DNA of 64,000 nt. Source: Scolanthus callimorphus. Taxonomy: Eukaryota; Cnidaria; Anthozoa; Actiniaria; Edwardsiidae. Of the stretch, positions 44,688 to 55,899 are shown piece by piece; position 1 is the stretch's first letter; each line of letters starts with the position of its first letter. Below the pieces are notes generated by a model. That model searched no databases. It was not told the origin of the DNA and was given only the letters and a program-made list of their open reading frames with translations. The position numbers and the translations under genes were made by a program. Location of the stretch: assembly GCA_033964015.1 (NCBI GenBank), contig CM066920.1:12801912-12865911 (forward strand). Reading direction: 5' to 3'.

Positions 44688-47012
44688 GATACAACTTGCA
44701 AAACGGACTCTCCGTGAGGCTTTCTAATAAAAACAACTGATTCCATCCGACCAATTAATTATCTTAGTACAGCTTTGTGCATTCGCTTTCACGAACCTTT
44801 TAATAAAGTACTCTTTTTCAAAGTGCTTACTAAGAGAGACCAAACTGTTGTAGCTTAACAATAGAAGATTTTACAGCAATTATTTCGCTGTCGGCAAAGG
44901 CGAGCTTGTTTGTTCCCGGCGTCTTGCACCGCTTGCATAAGTACAAAGTTGACCGGAAATCGGTGTCGGTTCATTTGCCCAACAAATTAGTATTATTTGA
45001 CCTAAATTCCTGGACAGTCTTGGTAACCAGTTTCAGGGCTTGTTTTGGCATGTTTCTTGCTATGATAAAATTAATACTGATCGACCAAATAGACATTGAC
45101 TGAGGACAAAGTGCATTGACTTTGGTCGTTGTAATCAGAAAATCTGCTGCCTGGTCAAAGTACCATAATTGCGGTCAGATTTCACACATATATGTATTAC
45201 AATCTCCGTCACCATTTCTTCCATTAACACTATACTAATAAATAAATAAATTAGAAAATTCCATTTAGTTTATATTAATTACTAAGTAGGTGTGATATTA
45301 GCAGTACTGCAAACTCGATTTATGCGCGCTACGGCAGGAATTCAACTTTTCCGGTGGTTCAGGCAAATTGCCGAAACTCGATATATCGGTCTTAGTGTAC
45401 TCGAGCTAGATTTGGCTACTGTAAAAGCAACATCCCCAATAGTGAGTATTGAAAATACCGTTCTTCGAATTAAATAATAAAAACGAGAGTAATGTTTCGT
45501 GCATGGGAAAGCCATTTCAATGCATGGCCAGTGTTATTAATGACGCGCTAAAGACGTTCAAGCATTATTTAATTTGGAATGAGATAAGATCAGATACTTG
45601 TGATATATGAAGGATTTTCAAGGAATGATAGAAGAATTCACTAATGTTTCTATCGATCTCTTCCCGCTGACCCGCGGGTATATCGACCGCGCGGAGGAAA
45701 TTTAACAACAAACCATCGCGCCGCGCGGGCGGGAGTTGGCAGAGAAATGTGCAATGCAATTTAGAATGTAAAGATAAATAGCTGAGTTTTGAGCTTAAAT
45801 ACATTCTATTAAGGCATGCCTAGAGGTCTGAATACGGTACATAATAACGGCTCTTGACTTAGGATTGTAAGTTATCTATTAAATAGTTTCTAATAGGCGC
45901 AACAGAGAAATCAATAATCAGAGTACAACAAACTCAAGAGTTAACCTAATAATCTTACCAACTTATTATGATATCCTCTCGATATCCCAGTCGAACGATT
46001 CCACAGTAGTCATTTAAAGAACTCGATACATGTTTGTAATGTCCCCGTGTTTGCTCTCTTGAGTAGTCAGTTGTGCTTTCTCAGCAGATTTCACTCAATG
46101 ACCCACAATCTCTTTGTGTTATCCAAAGATTGGAATAATTATGGCCAATCTGGCAGAGAGTTGAGTCTGTAGAGTTGGAATTACAAGTGATCACGAGGAA
46201 GTTTGATTGTCGCTCAACGCGCGCAAACACAACAGTTCCAGTGGCCTCAATCTATTGAATTTGCGGTCTGAAGTCTGAATCACACCGCCTACGCAAATCG
46301 CCCTAAAGGGCCCCTAGTGAGACAAGTAGATGGATTCCCTCGCACCGACCCAAGGCACACGACTTCTCAACAGCTTGTCACAATAGTCCTGGAATTATAA
46401 TGATCAAGTCTTCTATGAGATGAGCGTGAACTAGAGCTTGGAATTTAATAGTTGTCCGCATGGCGGAATGTTTGACGGTCTCTGACTGTTTAGCCAATAC
46501 AGTGGTTACTTGATTTCCGGTGCCTGTCACTTTCACCTCCGTTCCACTTCCGGATAATTCGATGCATATTGAATTTACGAACTCATTGAGTCACTCTTCT
46601 AGAACTCCGCTGTGCCGTATGTCAGAGATGCGCACGGAATTCCTCTCACACACGAAATAATTTCTCTGTTTCTTTTCTCCAAGTGAGCGGCATATCTTGA
46701 ATAACGGGACTATCTGCGCGCGAGGGAGGAAATATTTGCCACATGGCTTGGCGCCTGTTCATGTCGTCGCGAGGCACTCATAGTTTATCTTCGGTCTGAC
46801 CGATAATGCTGGCGTGTGTATATTTCAGCAAGTTGACCCGCCGCAGACGAGATGACAGAATTTTTATTTGCAGACAGATTATTTAAGAACTTGAGCGTCT
46901 CTAAAACAAGACCTTGTGAGCAGAGCTCGTGTCAGCTAACCTTGCTGAGCACGGCACGCGTGTGAATTCGACTTGGAAGTGTGTGAGAGAAGAAAGCGCA
47001 AGTCGTACATCA

Positions 47013-47209
47013 TTTTAGCCAAATCACAGTAGTGGTTTATTGTCAATGCTTCGTTCTGATTGGTTTAGCTACTAGTAGGCTATAAGTTATAGCCTACTAG
47101 TAGTGAAAAGTGTAGGATTTGAAGCCAGAAAATGGCAAATGACCCAGATCCAGATCAGAAAACGGTTTTGGCTATACAAATTGACCTACTAGTGTGATTT
47201 GACTAAAAC
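47013..47209. mobile_element. MITE-like element with internal perfect hairpin
   Basis: The left end TTTTAGCCAAATCACAGTAG and the right end CTACTAGTGTGATTTGACTA then AAA are imperfect inverted repeats. Inside, CTACTAGTAGGCTATA (47069-47084) and its exact reverse complement (47088-47103) form a 16-bp hairpin with a 3-base loop. A related half-copy overlaps the stop codon of BTB-kelch paralogue B (3141-3212). Confidence 0.65.
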
Positions 47210-47286
47210 AATTATACCTCTCGCCCTCATAGCCTCTGAGTCAATAGCCCATTCGGCCTTCGGCATCATGGGCTCAGTTTTGCCCG

Positions 47287-47386
47287 NNNNNNNNNNNNNN
47301 NNNNNNNNNNNNNNNNNNNNNNNNNNNNNNNNNNNNNNNNNNNNNNNNNNNNNNNNNNNNNNNNNNNNNNNNNNNNNNNNNNNNNN
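47287..47386. other. Assembly gap (100 N)
   Basis: Exactly 100 N, a conventional placeholder length; true size unknown. Sequence across this point should not be interpreted. Confidence 0.99.
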
Positions 47387-47784
47387 TGTTTTATAGCATC
47401 TTAGTGGTTTATTATGTCATCAAACTAATAACCGTGAGAACACTTCACACTCTTTGATACAATATCAGCAAAGACTTCCTGACCACAAGAGTCTGCGAGG
47501 TATATTTATGTAACTTTTCCTCTAAAAACCTTACAGTGAAAACGGTTTAACGGTTTTCTCTGCAGTTCTTTAGAAATGATTTCTTATCGCAGCGATAAAC
47601 ATTAAGCGATGATTTCTCATGAAGACTCCCAGACTCCACATGAAAGGGTAGACTACTCGAACGTTCTGTCGCCTTCAACAAGTTTCACTTTCGCTGTAAT
47701 TAGAGTAATTAAGATAAGATTGAATTGCTGAGATATTTTTGAAGTTCCAGGCGCAGCCAGCGTAAAAATATTGCGAGTTCCAAT

Positions 47785-47864
47785 GAATGAGTTGCCGGTT
47801 CCCAGTCCCTCTCCATTTTTTTATCCTCGCGCAAGGTCTTATGGGATCGCCTGGGGGCAAACAA
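47785..47864 (+). repeat. Left terminal inverted repeat of the ISL2EU-like transposon
   Basis: Pairs with 53273-53352. Differences are a short indel and a few substitutions around the CTCTCC/CTCTCGG segment. Confidence 0.88.
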
Positions 47865-47970
47865 AACCCACAAATCTATTAATCTATTCCAAGTCGGCCA
47901 TTTTAAAGCAATGTTTTATGGAGAAAATCAGCCTGTTTTCACGATCTGCAGCTCACAAATCTGAAAACAA

Positions 47971-49474
47971 ATGGGAGGCGGAGATCACTGTGCAGTTTGG
48001 GGGTGTGATAATGATCGGCGTTATCCGGAGAGGCAATTAAAACAACCACATGTCGGAGTTCTGCGATTCTACTCGCCAAGAAACGACGAAGAAATTGATG
48101 CCTGGGCGAAGAAAATAAAACGGTCTGATTTCAAAGTGACCCTAACGACCAAGGTTTGCTCGAATCATTTTGTTGTGGGTTATCGGAGTGAGACTTGCAC
48201 CCTACCAACGGAATATATGAAAGGCTATCCGAGTCAAGAGGGAAGGAAAAGACTCCCGCCTAAAGATAGATCAAACATTGAACCTAGTAAACCCAAAAAG
48301 AAGAAAACACAAAATACGAGACCAAACACGGTACAATCCAAACTGAAGACTGAAACGTCAGAGATGGAGATGAAAGATGATGGCGATCAAGTAGCAGAGA
48401 GCTTGAGTTCTGGCGATGAACTTCTCGTTCCTGCATACGATATTAACGAAAATCAAGTTGTCAATGGTGAAGTACAAGGAAATCAAGATCGAGAAGAAGA
48501 TATTCCACAAACCCAAGATAAGTACTGCCAGACTGATGAAACTGAAAGTGAAATGAGACGAAGGCTATTTATTGGAAAAATCACACAATCCAACAACTGT
48601 TACAGATATACTGGAATTACGAGGGAAAAACTAGACTTACTTTATGATTTTCTGGAGGAGAAAGCAAATGATATGCGATACTGGAAGGGATCTGTTCGTA
48701 CTACCATCCCCAGTAAGAGAAAAAGAGGCATGAAAAGGGAACTTTCCATTTGGGAGGAATTAATTCTTACTCTACTCAGGACAAGAAGGAAGTTTGATGT
48801 ATATTTCCTCTCTGACATGTTTGGGATTTCGCCAGGGCAAGTTTCCAGGATTTTTAATACATGGATAACCTTTTTGTCTGAGGAACTGGCTTTCCTTGTT
48901 CCATGGCCTGACAAGAATGACATAAGAAAATGCCTGCCCAAGAGATATAATAAATATCCCAATCTTAGAGTAATAATTGATTGCCTTGAGCTTTACATAC
49001 AAAAACCCAAACTGCCATCAAGTCAAAAAATTACATGGAGCAGCTACAAACATTGGAATACAGCAAAGCTTCTAGTAGAATTACACCAAATGGAGTAATC
49101 TCATTTGTTCCTCCATTGTGGGCTGGAATGATTTCTGACAAACAAATTGTGAGAAGCACAGGACTTGTCGACCTGTTGGAGGAGGGTGATGCCGTTATGG
49201 CTGATAAAGGGTTTTTAATACGGGACTTGTTAGCATTCAAAAAAGTTTATTTATTATCACCTGCCTTTGTCCGTGGTCCTAGGCTGACTGCAAAGGGTAC
49301 TACACATACTAGACGGATTGCATCACTCCGCAGCCATGTCGAAGGTACATTCTAAAACTGAAGCAGTTCCGCATAATCAGTGGAGTGATTCCTCTCACTC
49401 TGAAGCCAATGCTAGATAGGATAGTGTTTGTATGTGCAGCACTTACTAATTTAGAAACAAGACCCATTCTGTGA
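47971..49474 (+). pseudogene. THAP-domain DDE transposase (two 1-nt frame breaks)
   Basis: It begins MGGGDHCAVWGC, the start of a THAP zinc finger: C-x4-C (residues 7 and 12), a conserved W in EEIDAWAKKIKR, then C-x2-H (VCSNHF) and a TEYMKGYP tail near residue 88. A basic, acidic linker follows, then a helix-turn-helix-like part (ELSIWEELILTLLRTRRKF ... FGISPGQVSRIFNTW) and a DDE-type nuclease core. Likely metal ligands: D in RVIIDCLEL, D in AVMADKGF, E in RSHVE. The frame breaks at about 49078-49080 and 49342-49345; each is bridged by one added base, giving a product of about 500 residues ending NLETRPIL. It should bind the terminal repeats and catalyse cut-and-paste transposition. As given it is non-functional unless the breaks are sequencing errors. 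Confidence 0.85.
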
Positions 49475-50125
49475 AAGCTGTAGGATAAGATGAGGGCGGG
49501 GCTTGAAAGTGCAACCATATTGATTGCAAACGCGACCTGAATCTTTTATTTTGCCACTAACAATTTTCAGCTTGCAAAATATTGAGCAGTTTGTACTCAT
49601 TTTCTGAGGTTAACCTTCATTTTTGGACTGAAACTTTGTGTTTGTGACTAAATTTATTCAACAAAAAATTGTGATTTTTCATTTTGGTTAATTTCAAGGC
49701 CTGGATGGGGAGGGAAACTGATACCATAGAATCCCAGTTATATGCCCAATACTCATTCTTTGATTTTCTAAGGGCAAGAGAGGCTTGTACATGTGCAAGA
49801 CACTGGAAACATTCCATCATACCCAACCTTTAAAAATATCAGCTACAGAGTCTGAAATTGACAAATATTTGGGAAAAGCAAGGCACCGGTACTCCCAATT
49901 TCAGATTCTCTTTGCCAAATATTTTCCAAGATTTGTAATCAAAGATTTTCCTGTGATAAACAATCAAGGATACAATGCAGAATGTGGTGTACTGTAAGTT
50001 CATGCTCGTTTTATTGATTTATACATCTTCCAAAGTACATTAAAATGATGTACTTGGTATTAAAATCCTTGTTCTGCATGCCATCTATTCTGCACAACTT
50101 TGTCTCTAGGGCTTAGTGAGTTTTT

Positions 50126-53100
50126 TTACATTTTATGCTCTGTTTCCACCAGCTGCAACAGAAGGGAAGGGATGATCTGTTGAACATAGAATGAAGAAAC
50201 CTTTGCTACAACCACAGCCCAAAACTTTTCATCAAACTTAATTTCAACCACAAAGATACCCTTTTCTGTATAGGTTACAAAGTCACATTTAATATGTCCT
50301 GAAACTGCCATTTGAGCTTGAACTTGGAAATAGTATGTGTGATTTTTTTTAATGAGATATTTCCCATCACTTCCTTGTAAGCCACCAACATTTTCTGATA
50401 GAAATGCAAACTTTGGGTCACTTTGCCTCCATTTAAAAGGACATTTAAATTCCACTACTCTTGGTGGGCAGCAACTACAGTGTCTGATGGTATCCAAACT
50501 TGCACCAAGCCACCCAAACTGCTTGCTTACTAGAAGTCCTGTCTCCTCTAGATGTAACTTCTGATGTTTTTTGGCATTCAGTGTAAAATAACTATTTTTA
50601 GCTTCCTGTTCTTTGTTTACACCATATTGGATTTGCTCAGGTGCATTATTAAAGGGTTTTGTTTCAGACAGAAAGTTTTTCACAGTTGTACTGATATCAG
50701 TTCCAGGGGTTTTCTCTAGGGTATTCTGTCTAGTGTAAATAGACTTAACTGTAGTTCCTGTCACCATTAGATGTCTCATCTTATACCAATTACTGTTTTC
50801 CCTTTGTCCAATAGTTGCTTCATTGACCATATTTCTCTCCTGATCCCCTAGGGATAGTGTCTGGCAAAATGCGTTTGCATGTTCATGTACATTGTTGCTA
50901 GAAATGTCTCGATCCTTTACAAATGATTGTGCTTTCGATAAAACTGTGCAATGGACAAAATCACATTTCTGAACGTTTTCAACCGCTGCACTGTCTGAAT
51001 TACTAGGTAAGATTTTAGAATTGGTGCACCAGGGTCAATCTCAGCTAGCTTATCTGCAAATTTGAGTTTTGCATCATGAGTAATCTCAGTCCTGTGCTTT
51101 TTTGGCCTGGGATCAAAGGAGTCCACCCATGATTCATCACAGGGTGTCACTTTGCGTTTTCCTTTTTTTGGTAGGGAATGTGAAATCTTCAATTCTTTGA
51201 AGGGAACAGGTTTGTGATGGGGGCTGGTTTTGGATTCCAATAAGCTGGTTGGGAAGTTACAGATTTTTGTCGGCTTGAAAGAAAGTCATCTAATTCATAG
51301 AGTGCAGCACCAAGATGGCGACAACCTTGATCTGCTCCACCTTTACACCTGCAAAATGCTGAGTATATTGATCCATTTGGGTGAAGAATAAACCATAGTT
51401 TGTAATGTTTTGTACCCTCTTGGGTGAGTTCCTTCTGAGTGGGAATCACCTCACCAACAATTATGGAAAAGATAGTGCCATCTTTATCTTCAATAGTTTT
51501 TACCCCAAGAGATCTTACATAACCATCCTGAAAAAGGGTATACTCATCAAAAGATCTAAATGATGCCAGCTTCTCCTTGTCATAATCAGCTTTGCTGAGT
51601 ATTAGATGGTTAAATATATCCATTAATCCAAATGGAGGTAGGTTGGCAAAGTCATTTGAAAGCCCTGTCATTTCAAATGGATCAGGTACAATCTGGCCAC
51701 CTGGTAGTGTCAACCTTTTGTTGACACACTGACTAACTGAATCTTGTTCAAAATCAGGATCAATATCCAATTTCATGCCATAGACTGCTTTAGCTAAAAT
51801 AAGAAGTTCTGGTCTTCTGTAACCCGAGACAGTGACACCTCTTTTTGTATGTAATCCTTCAGTTCTTTTACATTCATGTCTTCAATTTTGAGAGATCCAT
51901 GGGATGTTGTATTAGTTGGCTGCTTTTTAGTTTCTGGTTTTACAAATTGTTGTTTAGCATTAGGAGGTAGATTTGCAAATGATTTTTTAGTAGTGTTTGC
52001 ATGATTGTTGGTGTTTTTCCCATTCCCAGATTGTGAGGTGGTTGTACAGGTTGCAGATTGTTTACTTTGAGACACTCTTGTAGATGACATTGGAAAATAT
52101 GTATTTTTTTGGTTACATGTACTAGACCCAGATTGTGAAGTAGCTACAGGGGTTGTAGATGGTTTAGCATGGGGTAGATTTGTAGCTGACTTTGAAATAG
52201 TTTTGTGGAGACTTTTAAATTCAGCTTGCTTACTAGGCCAAGATTGTGAAGTAGCTGTACGTCTTGTACATGCAGGGATTGTCGATGGTTTATTGTTAGC
52301 CAGATTTGGAGTAGCTTTACTATACCCAGATTGTGAAGTATATGTAGAGGTTGCAGATGGCAGTTTAGTAGATGACTTTGAAGTAGCTTTGCTAGCAGAT
52401 TGTGAGACAGATGTAGAGTTTGCAGATGACAGTATAGTGTTAGTGTTAGGCAGGTTAGTAGATGACTTTGTAGTAGCTTTGCTTGCAGATTGTGAAGTAG
52501 ATGTAGAGTTTGCAGATAGCAGTTTAGCGTTAGTGTTAGGCAGCTTTGTAGATGACTTTGGAGTAGTTTTTCCATACCCAGATTGTGAAGTAGATGTAGA
52601 AGTTGCAGATGCCAGTTTAGTTTTAGTGCTAGGCAGCTTTGTAGATGACTTTGGTGTAGCGTTGTGACTTTTAAGTGCTGAAGCATAAGACTTTGGCGGC
52701 TTAGCAGTAACTTGTTCCCTATTAAAGGGGACTGGAGTCGCACAGCAACTTCCAACAGGATTAAGGAGGTTAAAATGAGCAATAGCAGCGTTGTGATCAT
52801 GTAGGACGAGAGTGATTGGACACTGACATGCTTTAGAGGTAAGGAGAGGAGAGGAAACATCCAATCTTAGTACAGGTGGAAAACGATTCCATTTCGAGTC
52901 TTTCATGGAGTATACAAAATAGCACGTTGAAGAATAGTTGCACAAGCAACAATGTCAACTGTCTCTGCCCATGTACCCGAGCATACACTTTTAGCAAGAT
53001 GGGATGCGATCGTTGGAGAGTTAAAAAGAAACGCTTGGAATTTATCAGGAAATTTCGCCATTACCTGGTTGCAGAGGCTCCTTATCCCTGAGTGATTTCG

Positions 53101-53196
53101 GTCGTTATTTGTGTCATTCCACCACGATATGGCCCGATAAAAACAGTTTCCGTCTCCATAAACAACAATTTCTTCTCTGTTATATTTATTCCACAT
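50126..53196 (-). pseudogene. OTU / SAP-like / SWIM / YqaJ-nuclease accessory protein of the transposon (four 1-nt frame breaks)
   Basis: From ATG 53196 (MWNKYNREEIVVYGDGNCFY) an OTU cysteine-protease domain shows the GDGNCFYRAIS nucleophile motif and, after a frame break, HDHNAAIAHFN with a candidate catalytic His. Next comes a Ser/Thr/Asn-rich linker with repeated KSSTKLPNTNAKL-like units. A SAP-like motif (MNVKELKDYIQ ... YRRPELLILAKAVYG) and a SWIM zinc motif (CRCKGGADQGCRHLGAAL) follow. The C-terminal YqaJ-type nuclease has YGVNKEQEAKNSY, LGASLD, VEFKCP (E-x-K) and YYFQVQAQM. The breaks lie near 52916-52919, 51823-51825, 51219-51223 and 51013-51016, each bridged by one added base. OTU domains usually cleave ubiquitin; YqaJ is a lambda-exonuclease-like fold. 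Its role in transposition is not known to me. Confidence 0.83.
52327..52670 (-). repeat. Coding minisatellite in the OTU-YqaJ linker
   Basis: About four imperfect units of roughly 75-110 bp (plus-strand motif CAGATTGTGAAGTAGATGTA ... GTAGATGACTTTG) encode the repeating Ser/Thr/Lys/Asn-rich linker. The units keep frame with each other. Confidence 0.8.
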
Positions 53197-53272
53197 TTTT
53201 AGTAGGAAACTACAGCTCAACTAGGCAAGGAATTTCAAGTTTGGCGCTACAAAGCTTTCCTCGCTTCCACGC

Positions 53273-53352
53273 TTGTTTGCCCCCAGGCGATCCCATGAGA
53301 CCTTGCGCGGGGATCATAAAACCGAGAGGGACTGGGAACCGGCAACTCATTC
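53273..53352 (-). repeat. Right terminal inverted repeat of the ISL2EU-like transposon
   Basis: Reverse complement of 47785-47864 with a few differences; followed by AT, the candidate 2-bp target duplication. Confidence 0.88.
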
Positions 53353-53673
53353 ATTCCGTTCAGTTCTACAAGAGACGATGATATAATGCTGCAAATATGA
53401 ACGAAATGTCAGTCATGCGCAAAGGGCAATTAGGGTGCAGAGGCTCTGCGCATGTACGCCTTTTGTGAGAACGGGATATGGGAGGCGGTGATTGATCGGC
53501 CGGTAGGAGAGAGCGCGAACGTCCTTGATTAAAATCTGAGGCATATGGATTCGGTTTGCACTGTTAACACTACTTTATCACTGTGAGCCAGTGCAGCGCA
53601 AGAAATGTCTGGAGCTTCGCGAGTGTCCGCTTCAAAAAGAGACGCACACTCAGACAAACTCTCGATCGTGCAA

Positions 53674-53693
53674 CCCCCCCCCCCCCCCCCCCC
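53674..53693. repeat. C20 homopolymer
   Basis: Twenty consecutive C on the plus strand. Confidence 0.95.
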
Positions 53694-53788
53694 AGAAGAA
53701 CGAAATGTCCTACACGCTTCAATTGTTTGCAAAGTGTTCCTTTCTTCGCTCTATTTCGCATGCTGCTTGATCCGCCTAGATCCTTCAA

Positions 53789-53880
53789 ATATGGTACACT
53801 ATAGTGTCCTTCTATAAATATATCCTCGTTCTATAAGACATAGGAGATTTTCATACGGAGGACACTATAGTGTACCATAT
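53789..53880. repeat. Hairpin element, 21-bp perfect arms
   Basis: Arms 53789-53809 (ATATGGTACACTATAGTGTC plus C) and 53860-53880 are exact reverse complements around a 50-base AT-rich loop. Each arm contains its own palindrome ACACTATAGTGT. Confidence 0.8.
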
Positions 53881-55451
53881 ATGAAGCATATCAAGATAAC
53901 AGTGTCGTCTTTTTAGTGATCGAGCGGGCTTCCTGTGGTGTCTTGTTTACTTTGTTTACAGGTTCTTGATCGTGAAAAGCACAGCGGAAAATGCACATAA
54001 CATCTTTTCTCAAGTGTATCTGAGTTCTAGTTGAGTTTTAAGCTTTCTAGGTCAATAAACATAGGAAAAAACAAATATAGTTTGCAGATATTTCCTTATA
54101 AGGAAGTTGAAGAAAGTCGACACTTTTTCAAGGGAACTATCTTGATATGGGATCTACAGGTGCCTTGATCCGTCACATCGGTGGTGACCGGTAAAAAAAC
54201 TGCAGGCTCATATGGTATAGGGCTCAGGAGGAAATCCCAAAATATGGCCGGGATCAAAAGGACAGGAGTGGGAAAAGTTGTTTCAGGTCTTTGGATCATG
54301 GATAAGAATTTTAAACCAGAACAGGATCATCACAAATTAAGGCAACAAATTGGGCTAAGGGATCACAAAAATTGCTGCCAAAAATAAGGATCTGCAGGTG
54401 ACCCAAATATACTGAAAAATGGCCCCTGGACATCCGTCCGGAATTAAAAAGTCAATCCGACTAAGCTAAGTCACATGCAACGGAATTTCTATTGCTTTAC
54501 GATTGAATAGTAGCTATCTCAGGGATTTATCAAGTTCGAAATAAAATATAATTTGCAGCAAACGTCGCCTGATAATGGCTCGATCATCAAAGCGGATGGG
54601 TTTAGTTAAAATCTACTCAATCTTTCAGAGCTCGCATCGTACCGTGCTGTATTCATACCTTCGTAAAATTCAGTTCTTTGTGCAGCTTCTTCGTAAACTT
54701 GCAACAATGAGCCTAGCAACTGGCGATGCTTTATTTTCCGTCGACGTCCCCGTAAAATCTTAAGTTTATGTTGCCGTCTCGCGCTGTCGGTCTAGAGTAT
54801 GAGCAAAGCACAAAGTAAGCACTAATCAAAAGACTGAGCATGATTGTTATCGGGACTTTATCGCACAATACAGGCTAATCATCCCATCACAATTCACCGC
54901 GTCGCAAAAAACCGTCTGGGGCAGAAACCGTATTAACGTCTCGGCGCAAAAACGGCGATTGTTCAATATATAAAACAAAGAAATAGATTCTGTATACTGA
55001 GCTAGGAGGTCAAAGCGTTAACTTAGCAAAAGCTTCTGAATATTAAGAAACTGAGTTCGTGTGCAGCTTTATTTAGTTTGGGCGGTGAAATGGCGAAGTT
55101 ATCATCACGAGTTATTTCTCGAGGGTTATCTCTATTTACTTGGCCTGTCTGTTAAATGTTTATAGATATCTGTAAGTGCAGCTCATATACATTAATTCTT
55201 GGCGCTTCTGAAGAAAGTAACTATTTGGGAATATTAATTTTATCACTTTTCTGAGAGCATCGAGGGGAACATAATTGTATCAAATTCCTGCTGCGTCCTT
55301 AGCTTAGCTTCCGTCCATGCATCAAAATCTTTTATAGACAAACGTATGGATTTTTTCGTTTGCATTTATGGTGAAAATTTGGTTCTGAAGCCTAGCTTGT
55401 AGTCCTTATTAGTTGAAAAAACCTCTCAAATCCTGCGTGAATCACCAAGAG

Positions 55452-55537
55452 TTGTTCACTCGTTTGATTGACGGAAGCCAAACCGCGGTTTGTTAGTTGG
55501 GGTAGAGTTCGTAAAATTATGAAAATTGCAGTAACGA
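55452..55537. repeat. Half-copy of the intron-9 MITE family
   Basis: GTTGTTCACTCGTTTGATTG ... GTAGAGTTCGTAAAATTATG then AAAATTGCAGTAA matches the right half of the element at 16252-16547. The left half is absent. Confidence 0.65.
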
Positions 55538-55899
55538 TTGCTTGATTTGTTATAGAGACAGTTTTCTGAAGGCTCTTTTCTAGTCTCTGTTTAAAGAAGG
55601 GTTAAGTGGAGCCAGGCTATTGACCTCGCTTATCTCCCGCTAACAGATCAACACCATTCATAAAGCCATCAATTAAGCAAGCGGCAACAAGCGTAGAAGA
55701 AATAAAAAAGCTCATGTAATAATTCATTAGGTAATGACGATAGAAGCTTGAATATACTGAACACCAACACCTCACTTTGAAGATCTGGAGGTCACAGTCC
55801 ATTGACGTTTCCGAAATGGCGCCGACGAAAATGAAGTACTACATGGTATCGAGAAAGCAATACCGGGGCCGAGCGCTTTGTCATGTTTTCTTCGTTATG

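Larger units (their letters stand above)
36334..47784. other. AT-rich spacer upstream of the Fat-like gene
   Basis: About 11.4 kb with no gene I can support on either strand. It should contain the promoter and any 5' non-coding exon of the Fat-like gene. Recognised items are a hAT-like MITE (44211-44687), a GC-rich patch at about 45660-45735, a MITE-like element with a perfect hairpin (47013-47209) and the assembly gap (47287-47386). Confidence 0.6.
47785..53352. mobile_element. 5.57-kb DNA transposon, ISL2EU-like (THAP-DDE transposase + YqaJ protein)
   Basis: Terminal inverted repeats of about 80 bp: left 47785-47864, right 53273-53352, both reading inward GAATGAGTTGCCGGTTCCCA and later GGGATCGCCTGGGGGCAAAC. 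The flanking dinucleotide AT is present on both sides (47783-47784 and 53353-53354), consistent with a 2-bp target duplication. Inside are two convergent genes, each starting just inside one repeat: a THAP-DDE transposase (plus) and an OTU/SAP-like/SWIM/YqaJ protein (minus). A transposase paired with a YqaJ-like nuclease is the described hallmark of the ISL2EU superfamily. The two long terminal repeats are about 90% alike and no second copy is visible in this window. Confidence 0.85.

Noticed and set aside
47199..47396. Open frame crossing the N gap
   Set aside because: It spans 100 undefined bases and starts inside a MITE end.
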